Both the position numbers and the translations under genes were made by a program. From positions 124,001-188,000 of the forward strand of contig JAJDYN010000012.1 in assembly GCA_022825135.1 (NCBI GenBank): 64,000 nucleotides of DNA, in the 5' to 3' direction. Shown here piece by piece: positions 27,937 to 37,818 of the stretch. A model generated the notes under the pieces. It saw only the letters and a list, made by a program, of their open reading frames with translations. It was not told where the DNA came from and made no database searches. This DNA is from Gemmatimonadota bacterium. Its GTDB lineage: Bacteria; Gemmatimonadota; Gemmatimonadetes; Longimicrobiales; Gaopeijiaceae. Within the stretch, counting starts at the first letter, position 1. Each line of letters begins with the position of its first letter.

Positions 27937-29193
27937 GTGAGGGCCCTGTTCTCACGGTGGGCCCTCGACAGCGGCTTCGTCCTCGCCCTGCTCGCGCTCT
28001 CCGCCTTCGGCGTGGCGATGATCTATTCGACGGGCCAGCTGAACGTGCCCAGCCCTGTCGTCGAAGGTGTCTGGATCCGGCAGCTGGTCTGGTTCGCGCT
28101 CGGGCTGACGGCCTTCACCATCATCAGCCGGATCTCCAGCAACTGGATCGAGTGGATTTCGGTTCCCGCCTATGTGCTGGCGGTCGTGTTGCTGGCCGTC
28201 ACACTGGTCGTGGGTACCGGCCGTGGCACGGCGGCCGGGGTGACCAGCTTTCTCCAGTTCGGCGGCTTTCAGTTCCAGCCGGCGGAGGTCGCCAAGATTG
28301 CGACCATCCTGGCCTTGGCGCGGCTGATGGCGTCCCGCCGGGAAGCGACCGGCCATGGTTCCAGGCGATCATGGCAGTTGACCGACGTGATCGCGCCATC
28401 CGCGCTGGTCGGGCTTCCTCTTCTCCTGGTTCTGTTACAGCCGGATCTGGGGACCGCGATGGCCTTCGTGGGCATCCTGATGGCAGTGCTCTTCTGGTCG
28501 GGAATCCCGCTGACCTACCTGTTCCTGCTGGTGAGCCCGGCCATCGCGCTCATCGTGTCTTTCAACACGTGGCTGTTCTCGGCGTACATGGTGGTGCTGG
28601 TCGGGCTTCTCTATCTGCGCCGCTCCCGCCTCTACACGTTCGAGTACGTGGCGGTGCTCGTGTTCAATCTGGCCGTGGGCACGGTCGCCCGGATTCTCTG
28701 GGACTCCCTGGCCCCCTACCAGCAGAACCGGGTGCTGGTGTTTCTCGATCCTGGTCTCGATCCGCAGCAGGCGGGTTACCACCTCGTCCAGTCGAAGGTC
28801 GCCATTGGGAGCGGAGGGCTGACCGGCAAGGGGTTTACGCTGGGCACCCAGAAGCGGTTCAACTTCCTGCCCGAGCAGCACACCGATTTCATCTTCGCCG
28901 TGATCGGCGAGGAGTTCGGCTTCGTGGGCACGCTGCTGGTCCTCTCCGGCTTCGCCTATGTCCTGTTCCGGCTCGTCCGCATGGCGACCGGAACCGGCAG
29001 TCACTTTGCAAGCTTCGTGCTCTTCGGTATCTTCGGCGCCTGGATTACCCACGTCTTCGTAAACACCGGAATGACCGTCGGGCTGGTGCCGGTCACCGGC
29101 ATTCCCCTTCCATTCATCAGCTACGGGGGCTCCTTCCTGCTGATGTGCTGGGTGGCTGCGGCGCTCGCCGTGCGCGCCGCCCGGCAGCACTGA
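27937..29193 (+). CDS. rodA: Peptidoglycan glycosyltransferase RodA (SEDS family)
   Basis: A 418-residue multi-pass SEDS polymerase that joins lipid II into glycan strands with PBP2. About ten membrane segments are visible. Family landmarks are GVAMIYSTGQ near the N-terminus, FQFQPAEVAKIATILALARL, LLLQPDLGTAMAFVGILMAV, the large periplasmic loop with FLPEQHTDFIFAVIGEEFGF, and the C-terminal VPVTGIPLPFISYGGSFLLM. The GTG start is 28 bases after mrdA. The pairing with mrdA, not with a division PBP, favours RodA over FtsW. Confidence 0.96.
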   Translation: MRALFSRWALDSGFVLALLALSAFGVAMIYSTGQLNVPSPVVEGVWIRQLVWFALGLTAFTIISRISSNWIEWISVPAYVLAVVLLAVTLVVGTGRGTAAGVTSFLQFGGFQFQPAEVAKIATILALARLMASRREATGHGSRRSWQLTDVIAPSALVGLPLLLVLLQPDLGTAMAFVGILMAVLFWSGIPLTYLFLLVSPAIALIVSFNTWLFSAYMVVLVGLLYLRRSRLYTFEYVAVLVFNLAVGTVARILWDSLAPYQQNRVLVFLDPGLDPQQAGYHLVQSKVAIGSGGLTGKGFTLGTQKRFNFLPEQHTDFIFAVIGEEFGFVGTLLVLSGFAYVLFRLVRMATGTGSHFASFVLFGIFGAWITHVFVNTGMTVGLVPVTGIPLPFISYGGSFLLMCWVAAALAVRAARQH

Positions 29194-29200
29194 ACAAGCC

Positions 29201-30058
29201 ATGGCCTGGTTCAACAAGCCCAAGAAGCCGTTGCGCGCCCAGGATCGCCGGGATGTGCCGAGCGACGTCTTCAGGAAGTGTCCGGGATGCCGCGCCATCG
29301 TATACCGAGAAAAACTCGCGCAGAACCTCTCCGTGTGCCCGGAGTGCGGGTTTCATTTCAGGTTCGAGGCTTCCGGCTATCTGCGTCTCCTGATGGACGA
29401 AGACTCCTTCAGCGAGGCCCACGCGGGCCTGGCCAGCTCCGACCCCCTGGGCTTCGTCGACTCGAAGCCCTACCCCGCCCGGGTGCAGGTGGCCGAGCAG
29501 CGCGCGGGACGACCGGAAGCCATGGTGGTGGGTGCGGGCAAGCTGGACGGCATCCCGGTGTCGCTGGCGGTGATGGATTTTTCCTTCATCGGAGGATCGA
29601 TGGGATCGGTGGTGGGGGAGAAGCTGGCCCGAATCATCGACAGGTCCCTCCGCGAAAATGTGCCGCTGGTCGTCGTGAGCGCCTCCGGCGGCGCCCGCAT
29701 GCAGGAAGGGATCCTGTCGCTGATGCAGATGGCGAAGACGGCAACATTGCTGGCGAGGCTGCACGGGGCCGGCCTGCCCCACATATCCATCCTCACCAAC
29801 CCCACAGCGGGCGGGGTAACAGCGTCCTACGCCATGCTGGGCGACGTCAACCTCGCGGAACCCGATGCCTTCATCGGGTTTGCCGGGCCCCGGGTGATCG
29901 AGGAGACGATCCGGCAGGAGCTCCCGGACGGGTTTCAGCGATCCGAATTCCTGCTCGAGCACGGCATGCTCGACTGCGTCGTGCCGCGCAAGGAGTTGAA
30001 GGCCACTGTGGCACTCCTGCTGCGGCACATGTGGGCGGGGTGGAAGCCCCAGGGCTGA
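29201..30058 (+). CDS. accD: Acetyl-CoA carboxylase carboxyltransferase subunit beta
   Basis: A 285-residue subunit of the carboxyltransferase that transfers the carboxyl from biotin to acetyl-CoA, the first step of fatty acid synthesis. A four-Cys zinc ribbon is complete (Cys27, Cys30, Cys46, Cys49, in KCPGC and VCPECGFHF). The crotonase-fold core shows the oxyanion-hole stretches VVVSASGGARMQEGILSLMQ and TNPTAGGVTASYAMLGD, then GFAGPRVIEET. The ATG is 7 bases after rodA. The accA partner is not in the window. Confidence 0.97.
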   Translation: MAWFNKPKKPLRAQDRRDVPSDVFRKCPGCRAIVYREKLAQNLSVCPECGFHFRFEASGYLRLLMDEDSFSEAHAGLASSDPLGFVDSKPYPARVQVAEQRAGRPEAMVVGAGKLDGIPVSLAVMDFSFIGGSMGSVVGEKLARIIDRSLRENVPLVVVSASGGARMQEGILSLMQMAKTATLLARLHGAGLPHISILTNPTAGGVTASYAMLGDVNLAEPDAFIGFAGPRVIEETIRQELPDGFQRSEFLLEHGMLDCVVPRKELKATVALLLRHMWAGWKPQG

Positions 30059-30120
30059 AGCCCTCCGGCGCCGCTCCACACCCGCTGGAGAGTACGGCGC
30101 TGAAGGCCGGGGCGCCCGCG

Positions 30121-31404
30121 GTGAGCGAACTGTTTCCGCGACTGGGGCATGGCGTCCAGTGGGGCCTCGAACGGACCCGGTCCCTGCTCGCGACCCTGGG
30201 GGAGCCACAGCTCGCCTACCCGTCGATCCACATCGGCGGGACCAACGGCAAGGGGTCGGTGGCGGCGATGTGCGCCGGGGTGCTGAGGGAGGCCGGCCTG
30301 CGCACCGGGCTCTACACATCCCCCCACCTGTGCGATTTCCGCGAGCGCATCCAGGTCGACGGCCGTCCGGTCGAACGCGGGACCATGGCGCGGGTGGCCG
30401 CCGGGCTGCACGCGCCCGTCGACCGGATCAGGCCCACCTTCTTCGAAGCGACCACGGCCCTGGCGTTCGGGGTCTTCGCCGACCGGGAAGTCGACATCGC
30501 AGTGGTGGAGGTCGGGCTCGGCGGCCGCCTCGACGCGACCAACGTGATCGTCCCGGTGGTGACCTGCATCACCAACGTCTCGCTCGACCACGCGGACTAC
30601 CTGGGCTCCACGGTGGAGGACATTGCCCGCGAGAAGGCCGGGATCATCAAGCCGGGCATTCCCATCCACACGAGCGAGACGGACGGGCGAGTGCTGCGAA
30701 TACTGAGGGACCGGGCAAAGCGGGCCGAGGCTCCCTTCTTCGTGCTCGATCCGCTGAGGGATCTGCGGGACCTGGAGCTCTCGAGGCCGCGAACGAGCTT
30801 TCGCATGTCCTCCGACGCCTGGGGCGACCTCGAGCTCTCGGTGCCGCTGGCGGGAGGGCACCAGGCGACCAACGCGGCGCTGGCGGCGAGGGCGCTCGAA
30901 TCGCTGCCGGAGAAGCTGCGACCCGCTCGACGGGCGGTCGTACGGGGGCTGGCGGAGGTGAGTTGGCCGGGTCGGGTGCAGCTGCTGCGGCGGAGCGGCG
31001 TAACCTGGGTCTTCGACGTAGCTCACAACGTCGCCGGGATGGAGACGCTAGCCGCCACCCTGCGGTCGCTCGGGCTTCCGCGGCCGATTGTGGTGCTCGC
31101 GGGCATCCTGGGAGACAAGGACTGGGGAGGCATGCTTCCGGGTCTCCTCGCGACCGCCGACGCAGCGGTCCTGACGCAGCCCCCGTCCGCGCCCGGTGAA
31201 CGAAGATGGAACCCCGGGCAGGTCGCGGCCGCGCTCGCACCGCGGTTCACGCTCGAGGTGGAGGCGGGCTTCGGCAACGCGCTGGCCAGGGTGGCCGAAC
31301 GGGCGGAGGGCGGCACGGCGGTGGTCACGGGATCCTGCCACACGGTCGGCAGCGCCCTCGACGAGCTTTGCATCCAGCCGTTCCCGACCCCGTTCCGGGT
31401 TTGA
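30121..31404 (+). CDS. folC: Folylpolyglutamate / dihydrofolate synthase
   Basis: A 427-residue Mur-ligase-like enzyme that adds glutamate to folates (and dihydropteroate). The P-loop IHIGGTNGKGSVAAM is preceded by GLERTRSLLATLGEP. Later motifs are TYSPH-type (LYTSPHLCDF), FFEATTALAF, VGLGGRLDATN and SLDHADYLGSTVEDIAREKA. The C-terminal domain has WVFDVAHNVAGMETL. GTG at 30121 was chosen because in-frame sequence upstream lies inside accD and is not family-like. The first 62 bases after accD hold no gene. The accD-folC order is common. Confidence 0.94.
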   Translation: MSELFPRLGHGVQWGLERTRSLLATLGEPQLAYPSIHIGGTNGKGSVAAMCAGVLREAGLRTGLYTSPHLCDFRERIQVDGRPVERGTMARVAAGLHAPVDRIRPTFFEATTALAFGVFADREVDIAVVEVGLGGRLDATNVIVPVVTCITNVSLDHADYLGSTVEDIAREKAGIIKPGIPIHTSETDGRVLRILRDRAKRAEAPFFVLDPLRDLRDLELSRPRTSFRMSSDAWGDLELSVPLAGGHQATNAALAARALESLPEKLRPARRAVVRGLAEVSWPGRVQLLRRSGVTWVFDVAHNVAGMETLAATLRSLGLPRPIVVLAGILGDKDWGGMLPGLLATADAAVLTQPPSAPGERRWNPGQVAAALAPRFTLEVEAGFGNALARVAERAEGGTAVVTGSCHTVGSALDELCIQPFPTPFRV

Positions 31405-31435
31405 CGCGTCGAGCGAAGCGCATAGATTCGCCGCC

Positions 31436-32740
31436 ATGTCAAAAGGGAAAGCCTTCCCCAGACTTCCGGGCTTTCGGGACTTCGCCCCGGAGGTCCTGGC
31501 CGAGCGGGAGCACGTGTTCAGGAGCTGGCGCAGCATGGCGCGTCGCTACGGCTTCCAGGAATACGACGGGCCTCCGCTGGAACCGCTGGAACTCTACCGG
31601 GAAAAGAGCGGCGACGAGATCGTCGGGCAGCTGTACGCATTTGTCGACAAGGGTGGGCGTGAGGTATCGCTGCGCCCTGAGATGACCCCGTCACTCGCGC
31701 GCATGCTCGGCGAACGGAGCCGGGCCATGGCGAAGCCCATCCGCTGGTTTTCGATTCCGCAGCTCTTTCGCTACGAGCGCCAGCAGCGGGGGCGTCTGCG
31801 GGAGCACTTCCAGTGGAACGTCGACATCCTCGGTGAAGCCGGGACGGGCGCGGATGCGGAAGTCCTGGCGGTGGCGGTGGACGCCCTGCGAGCGCTGGGC
31901 CTGGGACCGGACGACTTCCTGGCCCGGGTTTCGGATCGCCGCCTGCTGTCCGCGATTCTCGACGCGCTGGGGGTGCCGGAAGACCGGATTCCCGCAACCT
32001 ACATCGACATAGACAAGTACGAACGGGTGGGCCCGGACCTGACGCGCGCCCGGCTGCACGAGTCCGCCGGGCTGGCCCCCCGGGCCGTGGATGCACTGCT
32101 GGAGATCCTGGACGCTTCCGGGCTCGATGTGGTCGAGGAGCTGCTTGGCGAACGTGATGCCGTCGGCGCCAGCCTCGCCGAACTGCGCCGCTACGAGGCG
32201 GACCTTACGGCGATGGGGCTTGGTCCATTCCTTCGCTTCGACCTGCGCATCGTGCGCGGACTGGCGTATTACACCGGCATCGTCTTCGAGCTCTTCGATC
32301 GCAGGGGCGAAATGCGGGCCATCTGCGGAGGAGGCCGCTACGACCAGCTGCTCGAGCGGGTCGGCGGCGAACCTCTCGCGGCGGTGGGGTTCGGAATGGG
32401 GGATGTGGTGCTCACTGAATTGCTGCGCGATCGGGGACTGCTCCCGCGGCCGACCCCGTCGATGGACTGGTTCATCGCCAGCGTGTCGCCGGCCCAGCGT
32501 CTGCTGGGACGGGAGATCGCCCATGTCCTGCGGGAGGGCGGTTCAACGGTCGCCTATGCCCTGGAGCAGCGTCCCGTGCGCAAGCAGCTCGCCATGGCCG
32601 CCCGGCAGGGCGCGCGCAAGGTCATACTCCTGGGGCCGGAGGAGACGGCGAGAGGGGTGGCGGTGATCCGCGACATGTCGCAGGGCAGCCAGCAGGAAGT
32701 CTCCCTGGCCGACCTGCGGCGGGGCAGGCCGACACCGTGA
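31436..32740 (+). CDS. hisS: Histidyl-tRNA synthetase
   Basis: A 434-residue class II synthetase. ATG at 31436 gives MSKGKAFPRLPGFRDFAPE, which matches family starts; in-frame sequence upstream lies inside folC. Motif 2 area: FRYERQQRGRLREHFQWNVD. Histidine-binding motifs: RGLAYYTGIVFELF (usually GLDYYTG) and GGRYDQLL. The REKSGDEIVGQLYAFVDKGG and RPEMTPSLARML stretches resemble the organelle/cyanobacterial subgroup more than the E. coli form. The C-terminal anticodon-binding domain is complete, which excludes the HisZ regulatory paralogue. The stop overlaps the GTG of the next gene. Confidence 0.94.
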   Translation: MSKGKAFPRLPGFRDFAPEVLAEREHVFRSWRSMARRYGFQEYDGPPLEPLELYREKSGDEIVGQLYAFVDKGGREVSLRPEMTPSLARMLGERSRAMAKPIRWFSIPQLFRYERQQRGRLREHFQWNVDILGEAGTGADAEVLAVAVDALRALGLGPDDFLARVSDRRLLSAILDALGVPEDRIPATYIDIDKYERVGPDLTRARLHESAGLAPRAVDALLEILDASGLDVVEELLGERDAVGASLAELRRYEADLTAMGLGPFLRFDLRIVRGLAYYTGIVFELFDRRGEMRAICGGGRYDQLLERVGGEPLAAVGFGMGDVVLTELLRDRGLLPRPTPSMDWFIASVSPAQRLLGREIAHVLREGGSTVAYALEQRPVRKQLAMAARQGARKVILLGPEETARGVAVIRDMSQGSQQEVSLADLRRGRPTP

Positions 32741-33243
32741 CCGCTCGCCGGAGAGGCCGGCAACAGCGGCGAGCTCTCCTCCGGGCGGTGGCGTGCCTGT
32801 GCGCCGCAGGCTGTTCTCCGGACCGCCCACCCGACGCGAGCGGGAGCGCGGCACCCGCTTCGGAGCCCCCGGCGGCACGTTCGTCCTTCGGCGCCGACGA
32901 TGCCGAGGCGATGCCACTCGTTCTCTTCGATGAAGTAGCGGACCCGCTTCTGGAACGCCGTCTCACCCTGCATCTGCTCGCCCGGGAGCCGGGCGGGCGC
33001 GCGCAATTCAGCCGAGCCCTGCGGGAGCTGCTGCCCGAACGGGCCGCCCGCGATTCGACTCTGGTCGCGATTCGAGCGATCGTCTACCATCCGGCGGTGC
33101 CGCCGGGAGCGAGTGAGGGGAGCCTGGTGCCCGTGGCCTGGGGCGAATGGATTCCTCTGGAGGGCTGGTACGGTGAAATCCGAACAGGTCGCGGCACCGG
33201 GCACCGGGTCTACTTCTACCATGGAGCGCCCCCGGAATGGTAG
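32737..33243 (+). CDS. Putative lipoprotein, unknown function
   Basis: A 168-residue protein with an Arg-rich n-region and a short hydrophobic run ending in CAAGC, with Cys26 as the likely lipidation site. A Ser/Pro/Ala spacer follows. The mature part has a helical segment (LTLHLLAREPGGRAQFSRAL) and a beta-rich end (VPVAWGEWIPLEGWYGEIRT). I do not recognise the family. The GTG overlaps the hisS stop and the 3' end overlaps the next start by 7 bases, so it belongs to the same transcript as hisS and proS. Confidence 0.65.
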   Translation: MTARRRGRQQRRALLRAVACLCAAGCSPDRPPDASGSAAPASEPPAARSSFGADDAEAMPLVLFDEVADPLLERRLTLHLLAREPGGRAQFSRALRELLPERAARDSTLVAIRAIVYHPAVPPGASEGSLVPVAWGEWIPLEGWYGEIRTGRGTGHRVYFYHGAPPEW

Positions 33244-33527
33244 CCGACGGCAACAGGGGAGTGCGCAGGGACATGGCCCGCGCCGTGCGCCGGCTCAACA
33301 TCCTCGAGTACTTCATTCTGGCCGCGGCGGCCGCAATGTCCCTGGGCGGGGGCGCCCTGGTGGCGCTGCTCCTCAACGAGTTGACGGGCGCGCCCTTCCG
33401 GGTATCGTGGTTCGTCTCCTCGCTCCTGCTCTTCAGTGTTCCCGGGTTCTTCGTATTCCGCAGAGAGAGCAGACGCGACCCTTCCCGCGGCGCCGCGGGC
33501 CACCCCCAGGACCAGACAAATGGCTGA
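33237..33527 (+). CDS. Small two-helix membrane protein, unknown function
   Basis: A 96-residue protein with two predicted membrane segments (about 25-46, YFILAAAAAMSLGGGALVAL; about 57-74, VSWFVSSLLLFSVPGFFVF) and a basic C-terminal tail. It has no signal peptide and no recognised motif. The ATG lies inside the end of the preceding lipoprotein gene and its own end overlaps the proS ATG by 8 bases. Tight packing argues that it is a real gene. Confidence 0.6.
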   Translation: MVADGNRGVRRDMARAVRRLNILEYFILAAAAAMSLGGGALVALLLNELTGAPFRVSWFVSSLLLFSVPGFFVFRRESRRDPSRGAAGHPQDQTNG

Positions 33528-34980
33528 TGACAAGCGGCTGACGCCCCGGAGCGAGAACTTCTCCGCCTGGTACAACGATGTCGTTCAGCGCGCCGAACTG
33601 GCCGATTATTCGCCGGTGCGCGGATGCATGGTCATCCGTCCATGGGGATACGCCATCTGGGAGCTGATGCAGCAGGGACTGGACGGTCTCTTCAAGGAGA
33701 CCGGCCACGAGAACGCTTATTTCCCCCTGCTCATTCCGATGAGCTTCATCGAGCGCGAGAAGGAGCACGTCGAAGGCTTCAAGCCGGAGCTCGCGGTCGT
33801 GAGCCACGCCGGTGGCAAGGAACTCGAGGAGCCCTACGTCGTGCGGCCGACCTCCGAGACCATCATCTACTCGATGTACGCCAAGTGGGTGCAGAGCTAC
33901 CGCGACCTGCCCCTGCTGCTGAACCAGTGGTGCAACGTGATGCGCTGGGAGCTGCGCACCCGGCTCTTTCTGCGCACCTCGGAATTCCTCTGGCAGGAGG
34001 GACACACCGCACACGCGACACAGGAGGAAGCCGAGGAGGAGGCGCGGCGCATGCTGGGGGTGTACCGCAGGTTCCAGGAGGACTGGATCGCGATGCCCCC
34101 GGTCAGCGGGCTCAAGAGCGAATCGGAGAAGTTCGCGGGCGCGGTGCGAAGCTATTCCGTGGAGGCGCTGATGCAGGACAATCGCGCGCTCCAGGCGGGA
34201 ACCTCCCACTTCCTGGGACAGAATTTCTCGCGCCAGTTCGGCCTCACCTTCCAGAGCGAGGCGGGGCGCGAGGAGTACGCCTGGAATACTTCCTGGGGCG
34301 TGTCCACGCGCATGGTCGGGGGCATGGTGATGACCCACGGCGACGACAACGGCGTTGTCGTGCCGCCACGGATCGCTCCGGCTCAGGTCGTGGTGGTGCC
34401 CATCTGGCGCACGGACGCGCAGCGCGTACTGGTGCTGGAAGCGGCCGACCGCTTCCGCGACCGGCTGATCTCGGCGGGGCTGCGCGTGCGCGTGGATGCC
34501 CGGGACCACCTCAACCCCGGTGCCAAGTTCTACGAGTGGGAACGCAAGGGCGTCCCTTTCCGCGCCGAAATCGGGCCGCGTGATGTGGCGAAGGGGCAGG
34601 TGGTGCTGGCCCGGCGGTTGCCGTTCCCGGACGGGAAGCGAAAGCGCTTCCTGCCGCAAGAGGAGGCGTTGGCCACCCTGCCCGGTCTGCTCGACGCATT
34701 CCACGAAGACCTGCTCGAGCGCGCACGCGCGCGCCGCGAAGCCAACTCCCACCGGGGGATCTCGGATCTCGGCGAGCTCAGGGAGATCCTCGACGCAAAG
34801 GGTGGACTGGTGTACACCGGATGGAGCGGCGACCCCGAGGTGGAGGAGCGGGTCAAGCAGGCGACCAGGGCCACGATCCGGGTCATCCCCGACGAAGAGT
34901 TCGCGTCGTCCAGCCGGCCATCGCGGTGCATCGGCGGCGGAGTTGCCGAAATGGAGGTGGCGTGGGCGCGGGCATACTGA
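33520..34980 (+). CDS. proS: Prolyl-tRNA synthetase, archaeal/eukaryotic-like type
   Basis: A 486-residue class II synthetase. ATG at 33520 gives MADDKRLTPRSENFSAWYND, the start typical of the short ProRS type (YNDVVQRAELADYSPVRGCM). Motif 2 is RTRLFLRTSEFLWQEGHTAH. Motif 3 region: GGMVMTHGDDNGVVVPPRIA. There is no INS editing insertion, and the chain ends in a conserved Tyr (WARAY), both features of the archaeal/eukaryotic-like class (also in Thermus and other bacteria). The lysA gene starts 1 base after the stop. Confidence 0.95.
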   Translation: MADDKRLTPRSENFSAWYNDVVQRAELADYSPVRGCMVIRPWGYAIWELMQQGLDGLFKETGHENAYFPLLIPMSFIEREKEHVEGFKPELAVVSHAGGKELEEPYVVRPTSETIIYSMYAKWVQSYRDLPLLLNQWCNVMRWELRTRLFLRTSEFLWQEGHTAHATQEEAEEEARRMLGVYRRFQEDWIAMPPVSGLKSESEKFAGAVRSYSVEALMQDNRALQAGTSHFLGQNFSRQFGLTFQSEAGREEYAWNTSWGVSTRMVGGMVMTHGDDNGVVVPPRIAPAQVVVVPIWRTDAQRVLVLEAADRFRDRLISAGLRVRVDARDHLNPGAKFYEWERKGVPFRAEIGPRDVAKGQVVLARRLPFPDGKRKRFLPQEEALATLPGLLDAFHEDLLERARARREANSHRGISDLGELREILDAKGGLVYTGWSGDPEVEERVKQATRATIRVIPDEEFASSSRPSRCIGGGVAEMEVAWARAY

Positions 34981-34981
34981 G

Positions 34982-36235
34982 GTGACCCCGCTGGCTCGCT
35001 CGGACGGCGTGCTCCGCTGCGGACCGTTTCCCCTCGACGACATCGCCGCCCGCTTCGGAACTCCCCTCTACCTCTACGATGGAGCCTTGCTGGAAGACAG
35101 ATACCGCACCTTCGAAGCCGCTTTCCGGGGTGCCCGCCTGCTCGTGGCGTATTCGGTCAAGGCCAACGGAAACCTGGCGCTCCTCAACCTCCTGGCCCGT
35201 CTCGGTTCCGGCGCCGACATCGTGAGCGGAGGAGAACTGGCGCGCGCCCTCGAGGCGGGGATTCCCGCGAAGCGGATCGTCTTCGCCGGCGCAGGGAAGA
35301 GCGAAGAGGAGCTGGGCGCCGGGCTCGACGCCGGAATCTACGGCTTCAACGTCGAGAGCCGTGAAGAGCTGCACTTGCTCGAAAAAATCGCCGTCCGGCG
35401 GGGTGTTCAGGCCCGGGTCGCGCTGCGGGTGAATCTGGACATCACCTCGCCCACGCCGCACGAGTACACGCGAACGGGACACGCCGGCACCAAATTCGGC
35501 GTTCCCGCCGACGAAATCATGGACCTCTACCGATGGGCCGCCTCCCGGGCCGCTCTGCGGGTCGCGGGAATCGCGGTCCACATCGGGTCGCAGATCGTGG
35601 ACGCCGAACCGTACGAGACTGCCGCGCGCGAGATCTTCGCCCTGGAACAGGCGCTTTCCGACGAGGGCATCCCGCTCGAATACGTCGATCTGGGTGGTGG
35701 ATTCGGTGTCGCCTACGGGGACGAACCCGAGATCGATCTCGCGCGCGTCGCCGCGGCGGTCCTGCCTGCCGTGACCGGGCGCGGGCTCCGGCTGATTCTG
35801 GAGCCGGGTCGCTTCATCGTGGGCGAATCCGGGACGCTCATCGTGCGCGTACTGTACGTGAAGCGATCCGGGCACAAGACCTTCGTGATCACGGATGGGG
35901 GCATGACGGAGCTGCTGCGCCCCAGCCACTACGGCGGGTATCACCAGGTCGAGCCGGTGCGCACCCGTCCGGGCGCCCCGACGGTTGTGAGCGATGTGGT
36001 GGGCCCCGTGTGTGAGGACGGCGACTTTCTCGCGCGCGACCGCGCCATCGAGCTGCCCTCCGCAGGCGATCTGATGGTGGTGCGGACCGCCGGGGCCTAC
36101 GGTTTCTCCATGGCCTCGAACTACAACAGCCGCCTGCGCCCCGCAGAGGTGCTCGTTGCCGGCGGCGGACTCCACCTGATCCGCCGGCGGGAGACCTTCG
36201 CCGACCTGGTTCGCGGGGAGAGGATCCCGTCATGA
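34982..36235 (+). CDS. lysA: Diaminopimelate decarboxylase
   Basis: A 417-residue PLP enzyme making L-lysine from meso-diaminopimelate. The GTG at 34982 is 1 base after proS. The PLP lysine lies in [14 protein letters not shown]. Other family landmarks are [75 protein letters not shown] and the C-terminal [20 protein letters not shown]. No lysine riboswitch is present upstream, as the gene is inside an operon. The stop overlaps the guaA ATG. Confidence 0.97.
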   Translation: MTPLARSDGVLRCGPFPLDDIAARFGTPLYLYDGALLEDRYRTFEAAFRGARLLVAYSVKANGNLALLNLLARLGSGADIVSGGELARALEAGIPAKRIVFAGAGKSEEELGAGLDAGIYGFNVESREELHLLEKIAVRRGVQARVALRVNLDITSPTPHEYTRTGHAGTKFGVPADEIMDLYRWAASRAALRVAGIAVHIGSQIVDAEPYETAAREIFALEQALSDEGIPLEYVDLGGGFGVAYGDEPEIDLARVAAAVLPAVTGRGLRLILEPGRFIVGESGTLIVRVLYVKRSGHKTFVITDGGMTELLRPSHYGGYHQVEPVRTRPGAPTVVSDVVGPVCEDGDFLARDRAIELPSAGDLMVVRTAGAYGFSMASNYNSRLRPAEVLVAGGGLHLIRRRETFADLVRGERIPS

Positions 36236-37788
36236 CCCCCGCCAGGCCGCGCGACCGCGTGCTGATCCTCGATTACGGATCGCAGTTCACCCAGCTCATC
36301 GCGCGCCGCATCCGCGAGGAGCGGGTCTTCTGCGAGATCCACCCGCCGACGCGGTCCCTGGAGTGGATCCGGAGCTGGGCACCCAGCGCGGTCGTGCTCT
36401 CGGGCGGGCCGTCGTCGGTCTACGAGGACGATGGCCCGGGGGTCGAGGCGGAGCTGCTGCACATGGATGTTCCGGTTCTCGGAATCTGTTACGGCATGCA
36501 GCTGATCGCCGAACTGGAAGGTGGACGGGTGGAGTACGGCAAGCGCGAGTACGGACGAGCCGAGCTGCGCCTGAGCGAAGCGGAAGGCCTGTTCGCGGGA
36601 TTCGCGCGCGAAGACCCCGTCACGGTCTGGTGTTCACACGGCGACCACGTGGACCGGCCTCCGGAAGGGTATCGCGTCGTCGCTTCCACCGAGGGCCTCC
36701 CGGTGGCGGCGTTCCGGGCCGAGGATCGGGCCATCTACGGAGTGCAGTTTCATCCGGAAGTCGCGCACACCCCCGAGGGCGACCGGATGCTCTCCAACTT
36801 TCTCTTCCGCGTCGCCGGCTGCCGTCCGAGCTGGACGGCGAGCGCGTTCGTCGAAGAGAGCATCTCCGCCATCCGCGAGCAGGCGGGAAGCCGGTCCGCC
36901 ATCTGCGGCCTCTCGGGCGGCGTCGACTCCTCCGTCGCGGCCACGCTGGTGCATCGGGCGCTCGGCGAACGCCTCACCTGCATCTTCGTGGACAACGGGC
37001 TCCTGCGGAAGGGGGAGCGCGAGGGCGTGGAGCGCACCTTCCGCAGGCACATGGGGATGGAGCTGCTGGTCGCCGACGCGCGCGCCGAGTTCCTGGACGG
37101 GCTCGCCGGTGTGGACGATCCCGAGCGCAAGCGCCGGATCATCGGCGAGACCTTCATCCGCGTATTCGAACGCACGGCGCGCGAGGCCGGCAAGGACGCG
37201 TCCCTGCTCGTACAGGGCACGCTCTACCCGGACGTGATCGAGTCTCTCTCCGTGCGGGGTCCGTCCGCGACCATCAAGACCCATCACAACGTGGGCGGGC
37301 TCCCGGACGACATGCCCTTCGAGCTGATCGAGCCGCTCCGCGAGCTGTTCAAGGACGAGGTGCGCCGGGTGGGGCGGGAGCTGGGCCTCCCCGAAGCGTT
37401 CGTGGCGCGCCATCCTTTCCCGGGCCCTGGTCTCGCCGTGCGTATCGTCGGCGAGGTTACGGCGGAGCGGCTCGAGGTGTTGCGCGAAGCGGACGCCGTC
37501 TTTCTGGAGGAGATCCGGGCCGCCGGGCTCTACGACGAAATCTGGCAGGCGTTCGCGGTGCTCCTGCCGGTGCGGTCGGTGGGCGTGATGGGCGACGCGC
37601 GCACCTACGAGTGCGCGGTGACGCTGCGCGCCGTGACCTCGCGCGACGGCATGACGGCCGACTGGTACCGGTTTCCGCCGGAAGTTCTGGCGCGCGCCTC
37701 AACCCGCATCATCAACGAGGTCGCTGGGGTGAACCGCGTGGCGTACGACATCAGTTCCAAGCCCCCGGCCACCATCGAGTGGGAATGA
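36232..37788 (+). CDS. guaA: GMP synthase (glutamine-hydrolysing)
   Basis: A 518-residue bifunctional enzyme making GMP from XMP. The N-terminal class I amidotransferase domain starts [20 protein letters not shown], with nucleophile Cys in LGICYGMQL and the HPE dyad in [11 protein letters not shown]. The PP-loop ATPase follows with [20 protein letters not shown]. The dimerisation domain closes with [14 protein letters not shown]. All motifs are intact. The start overlaps lysA (ATGA). A 16-bp palindrome follows directly after the stop. Confidence 0.98.
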   Translation: MTPARPRDRVLILDYGSQFTQLIARRIREERVFCEIHPPTRSLEWIRSWAPSAVVLSGGPSSVYEDDGPGVEAELLHMDVPVLGICYGMQLIAELEGGRVEYGKREYGRAELRLSEAEGLFAGFAREDPVTVWCSHGDHVDRPPEGYRVVASTEGLPVAAFRAEDRAIYGVQFHPEVAHTPEGDRMLSNFLFRVAGCRPSWTASAFVEESISAIREQAGSRSAICGLSGGVDSSVAATLVHRALGERLTCIFVDNGLLRKGEREGVERTFRRHMGMELLVADARAEFLDGLAGVDDPERKRRIIGETFIRVFERTAREAGKDASLLVQGTLYPDVIESLSVRGPSATIKTHHNVGGLPDDMPFELIEPLRELFKDEVRRVGRELGLPEAFVARHPFPGPGLAVRIVGEVTAERLEVLREADAVFLEEIRAAGLYDEIWQAFAVLLPVRSVGVMGDARTYECAVTLRAVTSRDGMTADWYRFPPEVLARASTRIINEVAGVNRVAYDISSKPPATIEWE

Positions 37789-37804
37789 GGAGGGCGCGCC
37801 CTCC
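37789..37804. terminator. 16-bp palindrome between convergent genes, probable terminator
   Basis: GGAGGGCGCGCCCTCC is a perfect palindrome starting at the base after the guaA stop and ending 14 bases before the stop of the minus-strand gene. It would form a GC-rich hairpin usable by both transcripts. There is no T-tract, so its activity is inferred. Confidence 0.5.
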
Positions 37805-37818
37805 CGCCGGGGCGGAGA

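Noticed and set aside
31436-32740. HisZ (ATP phosphoribosyltransferase regulatory subunit) instead of HisRS
   Set aside because: The C-terminal anticodon-binding domain and the histidine-binding motifs are present, and no hisG is adjacent.
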